64,000 nucleotides of DNA, taken from Listeria costaricensis. GTDB lineage: Bacteria > Bacillota > Bacilli > Lactobacillales > Listeriaceae. The stretch covers positions 62,001 through 126,000 of the forward strand of contig NZ_FXUT01000004.1 in NCBI RefSeq assembly GCF_900183385.1. Direction: 5' to 3'. Numbering within the stretch: the stretch's first letter is position 1; each line of letters opens with the position of its first letter. The notes under the pieces are model-generated. The model was not told the origin of the DNA, ran no database searches, and saw only the letters and a program-made list of their open reading frames with translations. The position numbers and the translations under genes were made by a program. Shown piece after piece: positions 12,053 through 20,668 of this stretch.

Positions 12053-12415
12053 ATGAAAAAAGAATATCGAATCAAAAAAAATGATGATTTTCAGCGCGTT
12101 TTTAGAAAGGGAAAATCGGTTGCGAATCGTCAGTTTGTTATTTATACCTTTAAAAGAGGGGATAACGATCATTTTCGTATCGGTCTTTCTGTCAGTAAGA
12201 AAATTGGAAACGCTGTCTGCCGAAATCGTATTAAGCGTTGTATTAGACAGGCTTTTCATGAGCTGGAAGAAGAATTGACGCAGGGAAATGACTATATTAT
12301 TATCGCCAGAAAACCGGCGGCCAATATGGATTTTCATGAAATTAAGAAGAGTTTGGTGCATGTACTTAAGATCGCTCGTGTGTTAAAGCGAAAATCGAAA
12401 AACACTTCAAAATGA
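12053..12415 (+). CDS. rnpA: ribonuclease P protein component
   Basis: The basic protein subunit of RNase P, which matures the 5' ends of tRNAs together with the catalytic RNA. It has 120 residues from the ATG at 12053, which has GAGG six bases upstream; an ATG four codons earlier (12041) lacks a usable site. The family core is present: [13 protein letters not shown] (RNR motif) and [15 protein letters not shown]. Its stop precedes the yidC start by 39 bp. Confidence 0.95.
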   Translation: MKKEYRIKKNDDFQRVFRKGKSVANRQFVIYTFKRGDNDHFRIGLSVSKKIGNAVCRNRIKRCIRQAFHELEEELTQGNDYIIIARKPAANMDFHEIKKSLVHVLKIARVLKRKSKNTSK

Positions 12416-12454
12416 GTGGAAATTACAAACAGGCGGAATTGGAGGTTACATCAT

Positions 12455-13318
12455 TTGAAAAAAAGGAAACAATTCAAGAAAAAGATCTTGATTGCTGGAT
12501 TGATCGTTGCACTGATGGCAATTCTAACAGGGTGCGGCTATTCGACTGATCCGGTGACAGCTGATTCGCCAGGAATTTGGAGCCATTATATTGTTTATCC
12601 GCTTTCGTGGGTGATCACTTGGTTTGCAAATTTATTCGGTGGCGACTATGCACTGGGTATTATTATCGTAACGATTTTAGTTCGACTGCTTATTTTGCCG
12701 TTGTCTGTTAAACAGATCAAGAGTCAAAAAGCTATGACAAAGCTACAGCCGAAGATGAAAGAACTTCAGGCAAAATATTCTTCCAAGGATAATGAAACGA
12801 AACAGAAATTACAACAGGAAACAATGCGTCTCTATCAGGAGAATAGTGTTAACCCGATGATGGGCTGTTTACCGCTCATTATTCAAATGCCTATTTTGAT
12901 GGGATTCTATCAGGCGATTTATCGGACGCAGGATATCTTTACAGGTCATTTCTTATGGATGACGCTTGGTAATCCAGATCCGTTCTACATTTTGCCGATA
13001 ATTGCTGCGATTACGACATTCTTATCTTCAAAAGTATCCATGATGGGGCAAACTCAGCAAAACAAATCAATGGCGGCGATTATTTATGTGATGCCGGTTA
13101 TGATTTTCATTATGGCGTTAACAATGCCGAGTGCGCTGGCTTTATACTGGATCGTCGGTAACTTATTTACAATCGGACAAACTTTGGTGTTCAATAATCC
13201 ATTTAAAGCGAGACGTGAACAAGCAGCCGCTGAGGAAGCGATTGTTGAGGAGGCACGTCTTAAGAAAAAAGCATCAAATATGAAAGCATCGAAAAAAGGA
13301 GGTAAGAAGAGAAAGTGA
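12455..13318 (+). CDS. yidC: membrane protein insertase YidC/SpoIIIJ (Oxa1 family)
   Basis: Inserts and folds membrane proteins with or after SecYEG. The start is a TTG at 12455 behind GGAGG, giving 287 residues, the length of Listeria YidC1. It is made as a lipoprotein: a basic N-terminus, a hydrophobic stretch and the lipobox LTGC with Cys27. Five membrane helices follow, with the charged hairpin QPKMKELQAKYS between the first two, ending in a lysine-rich tail (KKASNMKASKKGGKKRK) that contacts ribosomes. It overlaps jag by four bases. Confidence 0.95.
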   Translation: MKKRKQFKKKILIAGLIVALMAILTGCGYSTDPVTADSPGIWSHYIVYPLSWVITWFANLFGGDYALGIIIVTILVRLLILPLSVKQIKSQKAMTKLQPKMKELQAKYSSKDNETKQKLQQETMRLYQENSVNPMMGCLPLIIQMPILMGFYQAIYRTQDIFTGHFLWMTLGNPDPFYILPIIAAITTFLSSKVSMMGQTQQNKSMAAIIYVMPVMIFIMALTMPSALALYWIVGNLFTIGQTLVFNNPFKARREQAAAEEAIVEEARLKKKASNMKASKKGGKKRK

Positions 13319-13932
13319 GAGATATAACTGCACAAGGTCAAACTGTTGAAGAAGCTATTGAAAATGCACTTCGCGAATTAGATACCACACGTGATAAAGT
13401 TGAAGTGGAGATCATGGACGAAGGGAAAAAAGGTATTTTTGGTATTGGTTCCCGCTTGGCCATGGTTAAGGTTATTGAAAAAGAAGACGGTATTCAAAAT
13501 GCAGTCGCGTATCTACTGGATGTGTCGACAAAAATGGGTGCTCAGATCTCGATTGACATGAAAGAAGACGGTAAAGATGTTCACTTGCAAATAACAGGTA
13601 ATAATTTGGGGCTTTTGATTGGCAAACATGGTCAAACACTGAACGCGCTCCAATATTTGACACAGCTGATTGCGAACAAGGGCAGTGAACAGTACCGTAA
13701 TATCATTGTGAATGTGGGAGATTACCGGGAACGCCGCTTTGAAACTCTTTCTAATCTTGCTAAAAAAATGGCGGATAAGGCGATCAAAACGCGTCGTCCG
13801 GTTCATTTGGAGCCAATGCCTTCTTTTGAACGTAAAATTATCCATGCGATTCTGAGTGAAAATGAAAGAATTGAAACACATTCGGAGGGACGCGATCCTT
13901 ACCGGTATGTGGTGATCAAATCTGCTAAATAA
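13315..13932 (+). CDS. jag: RNA-binding protein Jag/KhpB (SpoIIIJ-associated)
   Basis: 205 residues in three parts: an N-terminal Jag domain (about 1-50), a KH domain with GLLIGKHGQTLNALQYL (about 95-115), and an R3H domain ending in ETHSEGRDPYRYVVI. KhpB acts with KhpA as a global RNA-binding partner affecting cell division and envelope genes. The GTG start overlaps the yidC stop (GTGA), with GGAGG twelve bases upstream. Two terminators follow, closing the rpmH operon. Confidence 0.95.
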   Translation: MRDITAQGQTVEEAIENALRELDTTRDKVEVEIMDEGKKGIFGIGSRLAMVKVIEKEDGIQNAVAYLLDVSTKMGAQISIDMKEDGKDVHLQITGNNLGLLIGKHGQTLNALQYLTQLIANKGSEQYRNIIVNVGDYRERRFETLSNLAKKMADKAIKTRRPVHLEPMPSFERKIIHAILSENERIETHSEGRDPYRYVVIKSAK

Positions 13933-13937
13933 ATAGT

Positions 13938-13977
13938 GAAAAACTGGCTGCCTGTTAGTAGGTGGTCAGTTTTTTTG
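13938..13977 (+). terminator. jag terminator 1
   Basis: An ACTGGCTGCC / GGTGGTCAGT stem (13943-13952 with 13961-13970) followed by seven T. Confidence 0.75.
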
Positions 13978-13980
13978 TTT

Positions 13981-14021
13981 GGAAGATAAAAATTAGTGAA
14001 GGATTTTTATCTTCTTTTTTT
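13981..14021. terminator. jag terminator 2
   Basis: A GGAAGATAAAAAT / ATTTTTATCTTC stem followed by T7. A second strong hairpin 4 bp after the first, insulating the core operon from the accessory genes. Confidence 0.8.
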
Positions 14022-14142
14022 GTGCCTAGAAATGGCGGGATAAGAAATTTTACCTGTTTCCATTAAAATAAAAGCAGTCGGCAAAGGGGCTGCTTGCTAA
14101 GATAGGGAGGAGTCATGGAGGGAAGTGAATGCAATCGGGCAT

Positions 14143-14156
14143 TGTAAGCGCTGTTT
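14143..14156 (+). promoter_or_regulatory. cre-like site upstream of the first deglycosidase-like pair
   Basis: TGTAAGCGCTGTTT matches the CcpA catabolite-response consensus TGWNANCGNTNWCA at all but two positions. It shares ATTGTAAGCG with the sites at 36.6 and 43.8 kb. The rest of 14022-14296 shows no supported gene or clear promoter. Confidence 0.45.
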
Positions 14157-14296
14157 TGGAGAGGGGCAGTTTTTTGAAAGGATGGCTGTTGCTTGCTGAA
14201 AATGGGCTGTGATGTATTTTGAGGTGAGACTGTTTTGAAATTTTTACTTTGAATATGTGTTATGTAAGAAATTTTATTATTTGAGGAGGGAACAGG

Positions 14297-14749
14297 ATGA
14301 GTTTTTCCATGAGGATTAATTTTGTTGATGTAATTGTGGAGGGTTCGCTGAAAAATAGCTATGTGAATGGGCATAAGACGGGGTATGAATTTGATATTCG
14401 GTTGAGTTATTATCGAGGATTGTTTCTGTCTTGTGTCGATTCTTTCTCGCTAGTGGTAGATGGGGAAGTGATTTCAAATGATCGGATTACCTTGGGGCTG
14501 AATCATAAGGAATTTTTTGTTGATCAGCTGGGGGATTTGAATGCGGAATTTTGGGAGCTGCTTGCGCCGGCAAAAATTAAAGTGATGAAACAAGGCGGAT
14601 TGGCTGAGGGCGAGCATCATATCAAGTTAGAGTTATTTTTACGGGTACCTTATTTGCCTGTGCCGGGTTCAGAAGAAGATCATCAGTATGTGCCGCTCGA
14701 TTCGTGCGGTGAAAAATCTTTGTGTATTCATGAAGGGAGAGGTGAATAA
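14297..14749 (+). CDS. C-glycoside deglycosidase beta-subunit-like protein (DUF6379)
   Basis: 150 residues resembling the small beta subunit of C-glycoside deglycosidases such as DgpB/CarC. The family pattern is visible: EGSLKN near the start, a YYRGLFLS strand, DGEVIS, the segment KQGGLAEGEHHIKL, and the closing PYLPVP. The known enzymes are alpha/beta complexes that split the C-C bond of 3-keto C-glycosides; the beta subunit stabilises the alpha barrel and helps form the active site. The start is an ATG after GAGGAGGG. Its stop overlaps the alpha-like gene (TAATG). Assignment is by remembered family pattern; the substrate is unknown. Confidence 0.7.
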   Translation: MSFSMRINFVDVIVEGSLKNSYVNGHKTGYEFDIRLSYYRGLFLSCVDSFSLVVDGEVISNDRITLGLNHKEFFVDQLGDLNAEFWELLAPAKIKVMKQGGLAEGEHHIKLELFLRVPYLPVPGSEEDHQYVPLDSCGEKSLCIHEGRGE

Positions 14750-15726
14750 TGAGCAATTTGAAGCTGGGAATAACGCTATACTGCTTTACAAAGGAATATG
14801 CAGAAGGAAAATTTGATGTATTTGATTGTCTGAAAACGGCCGCTGAGATTGGGGCGAAAGGATTTGAAATCGTTGGGGCACAAATGGTTAAGGGGTATCC
14901 GTATGTCGATGATCGTTTTTTAGGCGAGTTATCGGCGGCTGCTCGTGAGTATGGGTTGGAGCCTATTTGTTATGGGGCGAATACCGACCGGGGCATGTTG
15001 AAAAATCGCGATTTGACGGAGCAGGAGACTTTGCAGAGAGCGATTTTGGATTTGAAAACGGCGAACAAGCTGGGATGCAAGGTCATGCGTGCGCAATATC
15101 TACTTTCACCGAATGCGATGGAAAAATTGGCACCTTATGCGGAGGAATATGGCATCAAAGTGGGCATCGAGATCCACAATCCTGAAACGCCGACAACGCC
15201 AATTATGCAGGAATATTTGGAGGCTTTTGAAAGAACCGGCTCGGCTTATGTGGGATTTGTGCCGGATTTTGGTTCGTTTGCTACCAAACCTAATAAACCT
15301 TTTTGGGACTTGGCTGTTGGGCAGGGGGCACCTGTTAAATTGTTGGAAAAGGCGGCAGATTTGCGCTACCAGGATGTGCCGCGCGATGAAGCACGTCAGA
15401 TTCTTATTGAAGCTGGTGCTGGGCCGGAAGTGTTGACTGCTTTTGAAAATATGTACGGGTTTGTAACATTTTATAAAAATCCTGATTTGGCGGGGCTTAA
15501 AAAGATTTTGCCATATTGCGTGCATTTTCATGGGAAATTTCACTATGTGGGGGAGGATCTTACGGAAGCCAGCATTCCTTACGAGCAAATTTTGCCGATT
15601 ATTGCGGATTCTACTTTTGATGGTTACATTATGTCTGAGTTTGAGGGGCATAATTTTTACGATGCGGTGGAGATGACAAAACGGCACTTACTGATGGAAA
15701 AGAAAATTTTAGAGAGCTTGCAGTGA
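14749..15726 (+). CDS. C-glycoside deglycosidase alpha-subunit-like TIM barrel (sugar isomerase/epimerase family)
   Basis: 325-residue xylose-isomerase-like TIM barrel. Metal-site residues are visible: Glu in GIEIHNP, Asp in VPDFGSF, His in VHFHGKFHYV and Glu in MSEFEGHNF. These match the Mn-binding set of C-glycoside deglycosidase alpha subunits and related keto-sugar isomerases. It is translationally coupled to the beta-like gene upstream, and a ROK sugar kinase follows 31 bp later, suggesting the released sugar is phosphorylated. It could act on O-glycosides instead; the paired small subunit is the main argument for the deglycosidase family. Confidence 0.7.
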   Translation: MSNLKLGITLYCFTKEYAEGKFDVFDCLKTAAEIGAKGFEIVGAQMVKGYPYVDDRFLGELSAAAREYGLEPICYGANTDRGMLKNRDLTEQETLQRAILDLKTANKLGCKVMRAQYLLSPNAMEKLAPYAEEYGIKVGIEIHNPETPTTPIMQEYLEAFERTGSAYVGFVPDFGSFATKPNKPFWDLAVGQGAPVKLLEKAADLRYQDVPRDEARQILIEAGAGPEVLTAFENMYGFVTFYKNPDLAGLKKILPYCVHFHGKFHYVGEDLTEASIPYEQILPIIADSTFDGYIMSEFEGHNFYDAVEMTKRHLLMEKKILESLQ

Positions 15727-15757
15727 TTTTTCAAGCTTTAAAAGGATGAGAATCATA

Positions 15758-16666
15758 TTGAAAAAATATATTGGCATTGATATTGGTGGAACAACGATCA
15801 AAATGGCATTGGTAGACGGTTCCGGAACGATTTTGCAGAGGTGGCAGATCGCTACGAATATTGAGGGGAACGGGCGCTATATTCCGGCTGAAATTGTGAC
15901 GACGATTCGTGATCAGCTGGGGGACAGTTTTGTTGAGCACGAGATAGCTGGTGTGGGTATTGGCGTTCCGGGACCGGTTTCAAAGGATGGTGGAACGATT
16001 CTGCGGGCTGTCAATCTCGGTTGGGAAAATTTACCGCTCAAGCAAATTCTGGAAAAGGAGCTTGATGTGCCAGTGATGCTGGTGAATGATGCCAATGCGG
16101 CGGCTCTTGGAGAGATTTGGGTTGGCAGTGCTGTTGGTAAGCGGGATTTGGTGTTTATTACACTTGGCACGGGTGTTGGCGGCGGGATCATTGTTGATGG
16201 GAAGATTGTCAATGGGGCGCACTCGGCTGGTGGGGAAATTGGGCATTTGCCGGTTTATTCGGCGGACACGCGGGTGTGTGGCTGTGGAAATGTCAACTGT
16301 CTGGAAACTTTTGCTTCGGCAAATGGGCTGGTGAAAACGATGCGACAGCTGCAACATACGGAGCTTGATTTTACAGCAAAGCAGATTTTTGAATGGTTGA
16401 AAGCAGGGAATGGGGCGGCAAGACAGGCGGTCGACATTACGGTAGATTATTTGGCCCAGGCGATTGCAGGGCTTTTGAATACGTTAGATCCGGAAGAAGT
16501 TGTGATCGGTGGCGGCTTGGCGGAAGCGGGAGACTTGCTTTTGCTGCCATTACAGCAGCGCATCAACCAGTATGTTTTTCCGCAGCTGCGCGAGAAATTT
16601 TTATTAAGGCAGGCGAAGCTGGGAAACGATGCGGGCTTGTTGGGTGCTGTCTATCTGCACATTTGA
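15758..16666 (+). CDS. ROK-family sugar kinase (glucokinase-like)
   Basis: About 302 residues of an ASKHA-fold sugar kinase. The N-terminal phosphate loop is DIGGTTIKM, the sugar-binding loop VNDANAAALGE and the ROK zinc motif CGCGNVNCLE, with the conserved EIGH ligand before it. These enzymes phosphorylate glucose or related hexoses with ATP in the cytoplasm. The chosen start is a TTG (KKYIGIDIGG) at 15758; an ATG at 15746 is too close to the AAAGGATGAG site. As third gene after the deglycosidase-like pair it probably traps the freed sugar. A specific hexose cannot be named. Confidence 0.88.
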   Translation: MKKYIGIDIGGTTIKMALVDGSGTILQRWQIATNIEGNGRYIPAEIVTTIRDQLGDSFVEHEIAGVGIGVPGPVSKDGGTILRAVNLGWENLPLKQILEKELDVPVMLVNDANAAALGEIWVGSAVGKRDLVFITLGTGVGGGIIVDGKIVNGAHSAGGEIGHLPVYSADTRVCGCGNVNCLETFASANGLVKTMRQLQHTELDFTAKQIFEWLKAGNGAARQAVDITVDYLAQAIAGLLNTLDPEEVVIGGGLAEAGDLLLLPLQQRINQYVFPQLREKFLLRQAKLGNDAGLLGAVYLHI

Positions 16667-16708
16667 AAAAAGCCTCGATCGATTATTTGTCGATTGAGGC
16701 TTTTTTTA
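16667..16708 (+). terminator. terminator after the ROK kinase
   Basis: An AAAGCCTCGATCG / CGATTGAGGCTTT stem with a T7 tail, immediately after the stop. Confidence 0.85.
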
Positions 16709-16714
16709 ATGGAA

Positions 16715-16730
16715 TGTTTCACGTGAAACA
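16715..16730. other. parS site (ParB/Spo0J or Noc-type centromere)
   Basis: TGTTTCACGTGAAACA, a perfect 16-bp palindrome identical to the Firmicute parS consensus, about 6 kb from the origin and between two convergent genes. Confidence 0.85.
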
Positions 16731-16732
16731 AT

Positions 16733-17329
16733 TTAATTTTGGACCATTGTACTGTAAAAATCATCGTAGCGTCCCTGAATGGGGAAGTGAATTTGCTGGA
16801 CCCAGTAATATTGTTCATTTTGATTGTTTTTGGTGTTTTCAATGGACTGCTGGATTAATTCGTTGAGCAGATCTCTTTCTTTTTGTAAATAAGTTTCGTA
16901 TTGCTCTCTTGTTAATCGAATTTGTGATGTGGAAATAGGGGGATTGACTTTGGAAAAATGGGTTTCAGGTGTTTGCTCAGCCAGCTTTTTGGTTACGTCT
17001 AGAAAATTTAAAAAGACTTGTTTGTCAGAAAAAATTGTGGCTTCCGAGCTGGGAATTAGTCTTTGATCAATTGAATAGGAATAGGCGGTGGCGCGATAGA
17101 TATTTTGAATGCCACCGTTTTTTTCTTCCTTTTTGATGACTTCAACGAGCTGATTTTTTTCTAGTTCACGGACATGATAGTTCATGCGGGATTTAGACAT
17201 TTGATATTTTTGGCCGAGATTTTGGCAGGTGTCGGGATGATCGATCAAATCTTCTAAAACCTGCGCACGTAAAGGATCGCTCATCATTTTGAGCTGTTCA
17301 TAGGTGGTGATCATCATATTATCTTTCAT
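16733..17329 (-). CDS. ArsR-type winged-helix transcriptional regulator
   Basis: 198 residues. The N-terminal 70 form a winged helix (LKMMSDPLRAQVLEDLIDHPD, then the recognition helix MSKSRMNYHVREL), of the type that responds to small ligands. The longer C-terminal half is predominantly helical and charged and may bind the effector or mediate dimerisation. The start is an ATG behind GAGGGGG. It lies 53 bp downstream of an MFS exporter on the same strand, so it most likely controls that pump. No metal-binding cysteine motif is seen, arguing against a metal sensor. Confidence 0.8.
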   Translation of the reverse strand: MKDNMMITTYEQLKMMSDPLRAQVLEDLIDHPDTCQNLGQKYQMSKSRMNYHVRELEKNQLVEVIKKEEKNGGIQNIYRATAYSYSIDQRLIPSSEATIFSDKQVFLNFLDVTKKLAEQTPETHFSKVNPPISTSQIRLTREQYETYLQKERDLLNELIQQSIENTKNNQNEQYYWVQQIHFPIQGRYDDFYSTMVQN

Positions 17330-17382
17330 TTTGATTCCCCCTCAGTTTGTTAATTTTAAGGTACGGGAATCCAGTGTGATTG

Positions 17383-18600
17383 TCAAGTGACCTTTATTTT
17401 ACGGACATGGTGGTTGGTGAGTAGCAATGTACTTGCGCTAAACAGGAGGATGACGGCGAATAGAAATGGGAGTCGGTAGCCGATATGGTCGCCTATCCAG
17501 CCGCTGACCAAAATGAAGAAAGGCATGGAAAACATGACGATGGTGACACTAAGACCGTTTACCCGGCCACGATACTGGGAGTCTACTAATAATACAAGAA
17601 TTGATTCTAGGGTGGCATTGAAGAGCATAGCTGCAAATGAAACGGTAAAGCCACTGACAAGGAGTGTGATGATATTTAGCTGGAATAGAATAAGTGAAAA
17701 TGCGAGTCCGCAGAGGCTTAAGCTGAGTGGGAGCAGGAGGCCGGCTGGGATTTTTTTGATGATGGGGGCGGTTAGGAGGCCAGCAAGTATCCCACCGCAT
17801 GTCATGATCATTTGCAGTAGTGAATAGGTGGAGAGCCCGTTACCGACTTGATCAGCCAGGGCAGGATAAAAAGGGGTAACAAGCGCCATGGCAGAGTTTG
17901 CAAAGAAAGCGCTGATTAGAATACCAATTAGGAAAGGATGCGTCCAGATGTAATGGAGGCCGGAGCGAAAATCTTCTCTTAGTGCAGGCGGTTTACTGGT
18001 TGGCTTTCGAACGAAAGTAGGTAATCGGGCGGCAAGGAGTAGCAAAACGGTGATGAAAAAACAAAGGGCATTCAATGCGACGGAAGGGCCTGCACCAAGC
18101 CAGAGCAGCAGATAGCCGGCCGCTCCCTGTCCAAGCAGTCTGGCCAATTGATCGGAAGCCATAAAATATCCGACCGCTTTTGCAAACACGTTTTTTGAGA
18201 TGAGTTCGGGCAGTAATGAGGATTCGGTAGGCTCAATCAGACTGCGGGTGGTATAGAGAACTAAAACGATGAGAAGGCCTAGCCAAATAGGCAATTCTCC
18301 AGAGGAAAGATAGACGAGAGCAGCTGCTAAAACGGCTAGGCCATTGATGAAATGTGCGGCAAGCAGCAGGACTTTTCGATTACTGCGATCTGTCAGAAGG
18401 CCACAAAATGGAGAAACCAGGACCATGGTCAACGTGGAGACGGCGCTTATCAGACTGGTGTCAAAGATAGAGTGATTTTGACTGAATACAAGCCAGGTCA
18501 AGGCAACGGAGAAAAAGGCGTCTCCAAAGCGGGATAACACATTGCCAGAGAAAAAATAGAGAAAAGAGTGATTTTTTAATAATGGAGGTTGGTTAGTCAT
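17383..18600 (-). CDS. MFS transporter (macrolide-efflux-like)
   Basis: 405 residues with about twelve hydrophobic segments and the MFS loop motif GLLTDRSNRKVLL between helices 2 and 3. It starts NHSFLYFFSGNVLSRFGDAFFSVALTWL, typical of the MefA/Tet-like drug-efflux branch. The start is an ATG with AGGAG nine bases upstream. It forms a unit with the ArsR-type regulator gene downstream and diverges from the HIT gene. It probably exports a toxic small molecule; which one is not visible. Confidence 0.85.
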   Translation of the reverse strand: MTNQPPLLKNHSFLYFFSGNVLSRFGDAFFSVALTWLVFSQNHSIFDTSLISAVSTLTMVLVSPFCGLLTDRSNRKVLLLAAHFINGLAVLAAALVYLSSGELPIWLGLLIVLVLYTTRSLIEPTESSLLPELISKNVFAKAVGYFMASDQLARLLGQGAAGYLLLWLGAGPSVALNALCFFITVLLLLAARLPTFVRKPTSKPPALREDFRSGLHYIWTHPFLIGILISAFFANSAMALVTPFYPALADQVGNGLSTYSLLQMIMTCGGILAGLLTAPIIKKIPAGLLLPLSLSLCGLAFSLILFQLNIITLLVSGFTVSFAAMLFNATLESILVLLVDSQYRGRVNGLSVTIVMFSMPFFILVSGWIGDHIGYRLPFLFAVILLFSASTLLLTNHHVRKIKVT

Positions 18601-18771
18601 TTTGCAGCGCTCCTATCTCGGAAAATAATTTTTATGGGGCAATAATAACATGGCTTTTCCGACCTGTCAAATTATTTTTTCGGGGAGTGGAAATTATTTT
18701 AAAAAGAGTAAAAGTAAGCTATACTCGGGGTATGAGACATTCAACGGAATTTATAGAAAGAGGATGGGTAT

Positions 18772-19143
18772 GTGGTAATGGGAGATCATCAATATTTTAG
18801 GGGGTATACGTTATTTTTATTTAAAAGTCATGTAACGGAATTGCATTTTTTGACTACTGAAATCAAAATGACCTTTCTAAAAGAGATGAGTTTAGTAGCA
18901 GAGGCTTGTTATCATGCCTTTGGGGCTGAAAAGATGAATTATGAGTTGTTGGGAAATGGTGATTCACATTTACACTGGCATCTATTTCCTAGAAAAACTG
19001 GTGATATGCCGATAAAAGGTCCAGTGTGGTGGCTTGATCCAGAAGTAATGTATTCAGATGATGTTCGTCCTACCCCTTTGGAGTTAGAGCATATGAAGCA
19101 GCGATTAAATCATTCGTTAGATAAGCTTTTATTGGATAAATAA
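18772..19143 (+). CDS. HIT-family nucleotide-binding protein, short N-terminus
   Basis: 123 residues carrying the histidine triad HLHWHLFPR, the nucleophile site of HIT hydrolases and transferases acting on nucleotidyl-phosphate bonds. The body (GYVVMGDHQ, YFRGYTLFL, KMNYELLGNGDSHLHWH) is that of a Firmicute HIT subgroup whose members, as I recall them, have about 25 more N-terminal residues with a CxxC pair. Here an in-frame TAG lies five codons before the GTG start, which has AGAGGA seven bases upstream. A -10-like TATACT at 18720-18725 would start transcription after the missing part. It is either a natural short form or a 5'-truncated gene. Confidence 0.75.
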   Translation: MVMGDHQYFRGYTLFLFKSHVTELHFLTTEIKMTFLKEMSLVAEACYHAFGAEKMNYELLGNGDSHLHWHLFPRKTGDMPIKGPVWWLDPEVMYSDDVRPTPLELEHMKQRLNHSLDKLLLDK

Positions 19144-19163
19144 AACTTGTGGGAGGAATGCAC

Positions 19164-19706
19164 ATGGGGGAACGTAAGCAGTTGGCGGAGACGGAGCGGT
19201 TGTTTTTGAGTGAGATGACTGTTCAGGATACGGCCGTGTTGTTCGGTTATTGGTCGGATGATGCGGTGACGCGATATATGAATATTGAATCGTTTGAATC
19301 GATGGAACCTGTGGAGGAAATGATTCGGATGTTGCAGCAGTTGGAGCTTGAGGGGAAGGCGCTACGCTGTGTGATCATTTTGAAACGTACGGGGGAAATC
19401 ATTGGGACATGCGGTTTTAATTATATTGATCGGGAGAATCGGCGTGCAGAAATTGCCTATGATCTGGGGACTAGATTTTGGAAAAAAGGATATGCGACGG
19501 AGGCTGTGGTGGCTTTGATCGATTTTGGAATCAGTGAGTTTGCGCTGCATCGGGTGGAGGCGAAGGTCGATCCGCGCAATCAGGATTCAATCATGCTTTT
19601 GGAAAAATTGGGTTTTGAATTGGAAGGGCGGCTGCGTGATTATGAAAAAATCGGTGAGCGGTTTTGTGATGTGCTGATGTATGCTTATATTAAAAAAGTG
19701 GAATGA
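19164..19706 (+). CDS. GNAT acetyltransferase, RimJ/RimL type
   Basis: About 180 residues. The acetyl-CoA-binding motif A is seen in YDLGTRFWKKGYATEAVVAL (R/Q-x-x-G-x-A variant), followed by HRVEAKVDPRNQDSIMLLEKLGFELEGRLRDY, the C-terminal signature of the ribosomal-protein N-acetyltransferase subgroup. Such enzymes transfer an acetyl group to an alpha- or side-chain amine. The ATG at 19164 has GGGAGG seven bases before it; an upstream GTG (19149) does not. Its stop overlaps the first possible start of the SorC regulator. The substrate is unknown. Confidence 0.85.
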   Translation: MGERKQLAETERLFLSEMTVQDTAVLFGYWSDDAVTRYMNIESFESMEPVEEMIRMLQQLELEGKALRCVIILKRTGEIIGTCGFNYIDRENRRAEIAYDLGTRFWKKGYATEAVVALIDFGISEFALHRVEAKVDPRNQDSIMLLEKLGFELEGRLRDYEKIGERFCDVLMYAYIKKVE

Positions 19707-19717
19707 GGCTTGGCTAT

Positions 19718-20647
19718 ATGCGGGATGATAAGAAAAGGCTGATGGCGAAAGCGGCTTATTTATACTATGTTGAAAATCGGACGCAGGAAGAGATTGCGCG
19801 GGAGCTGTCTGTTTATCGAACGACGATCAGCCGGATGTTGCAGCAGGCACGTGATTTGGGAATCGTGGAGGTGCATGTTCATCATTTTGATAAGGCGCTT
19901 TTTGATTTGGAGATGTCGATCAAGCGGCATTATGGCTTGAAGGAATTGATCATTGTGCCGGATGGGCAGGAGACGGATATTGCTCAGGAGGCGGCTTATT
20001 ATTTGCAGAAAATCATTCAGCCGCATGATGTTGTGGGGCTTGCTTGGGGTTCTGCTTTGGCGGACATGATTGGCAAGCTGGATGTGGTGCGAAAAACGGA
20101 TACGACTTTTGTGCCGCTTGTTGGTGGTCCGAGTTCTGTGAATGTACAATATCATGTGAATGCGATTGTCTATGATATGGCGCGGCATTTTCATGGCAAA
20201 AGTATCTTTATCAATGCTTCGGTGGTGCAGGAATCAAAGGCGTTGCGTGACGGGATCATGAAGTCTGGCTATTTTCAGGAGTTGGCGCAGTATTGGGATA
20301 AGGTCAATGTAGCGCTGGTGGGAATTGGTGGTCCGCTTTCGTCCAAGAAGAGTCAGTGGCGGGATTTGCTGACGGAGAGGGACCTGGAGGAATTGCGGCT
20401 TCAAGAGGCTGTTGGGGACTGCTGCTGTCACTTTTTTAATCGTGATGGGAAAGTTATCAAGGGGGATTTATATGACCGCACGATTAGTATTGGGCTGGAA
20501 AAATTGCGGAATGTGCCGCATGCGGTTGGAATCGCTCGGTCAAAGAAGAAAGCTCGGGCGATTGTGGGGCTTTTGGCTGGAAAGTATATCAACACGCTGG
20601 TGACAGATGAGGAAACAGCTAAGGAAATTTGGCGTTTAACAAAATAA
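19718..20647 (+). CDS. SorC/DeoR-family sugar-responsive regulator
   Basis: About 309 residues: an N-terminal helix-turn-helix (RTQEEIARELSVYRTTISRMLQQA) and a large sugar-phosphate-binding domain (LAWGSALADM, VPLVGGPSS, VALVGIGGP). SorC proteins are tetramers that release or activate promoters when a sugar phosphate binds. The chosen start is an ATG at 19718 with GAGG nine bases upstream; an ATG at 19703 overlaps the previous stop. Two identical-type inverted repeats (GCACAnnTGTGC) lie between this gene and the aldolase gene downstream, so it probably regulates that gene. Confidence 0.85.
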   Translation: MRDDKKRLMAKAAYLYYVENRTQEEIARELSVYRTTISRMLQQARDLGIVEVHVHHFDKALFDLEMSIKRHYGLKELIIVPDGQETDIAQEAAYYLQKIIQPHDVVGLAWGSALADMIGKLDVVRKTDTTFVPLVGGPSSVNVQYHVNAIVYDMARHFHGKSIFINASVVQESKALRDGIMKSGYFQELAQYWDKVNVALVGIGGPLSSKKSQWRDLLTERDLEELRLQEAVGDCCCHFFNRDGKVIKGDLYDRTISIGLEKLRNVPHAVGIARSKKKARAIVGLLAGKYINTLVTDEETAKEIWRLTK

Positions 20648-20656
20648 ATAGGAATT

Positions 20657-20668
20657 GCACAAATGTGC
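20657..20668. promoter_or_regulatory. inverted repeat, candidate SorC operator 1
   Basis: GCACAAATGTGC, a perfect palindrome with a two-base centre just after the SorC stop codon. The second copy lies 124 bp away. Confidence 0.6.

Noticed and set aside
14063-14374. Minus-strand 103-codon frame in the gap after jag
   Set aside because: No ribosome binding site, low-complexity product, and it overlaps the start of the DUF6379-like gene.
16393-16866. Plus-strand frame crossing the ROK kinase end, terminator and parS site
   Set aside because: It runs through a strong terminator and out of frame with the conserved kinase.
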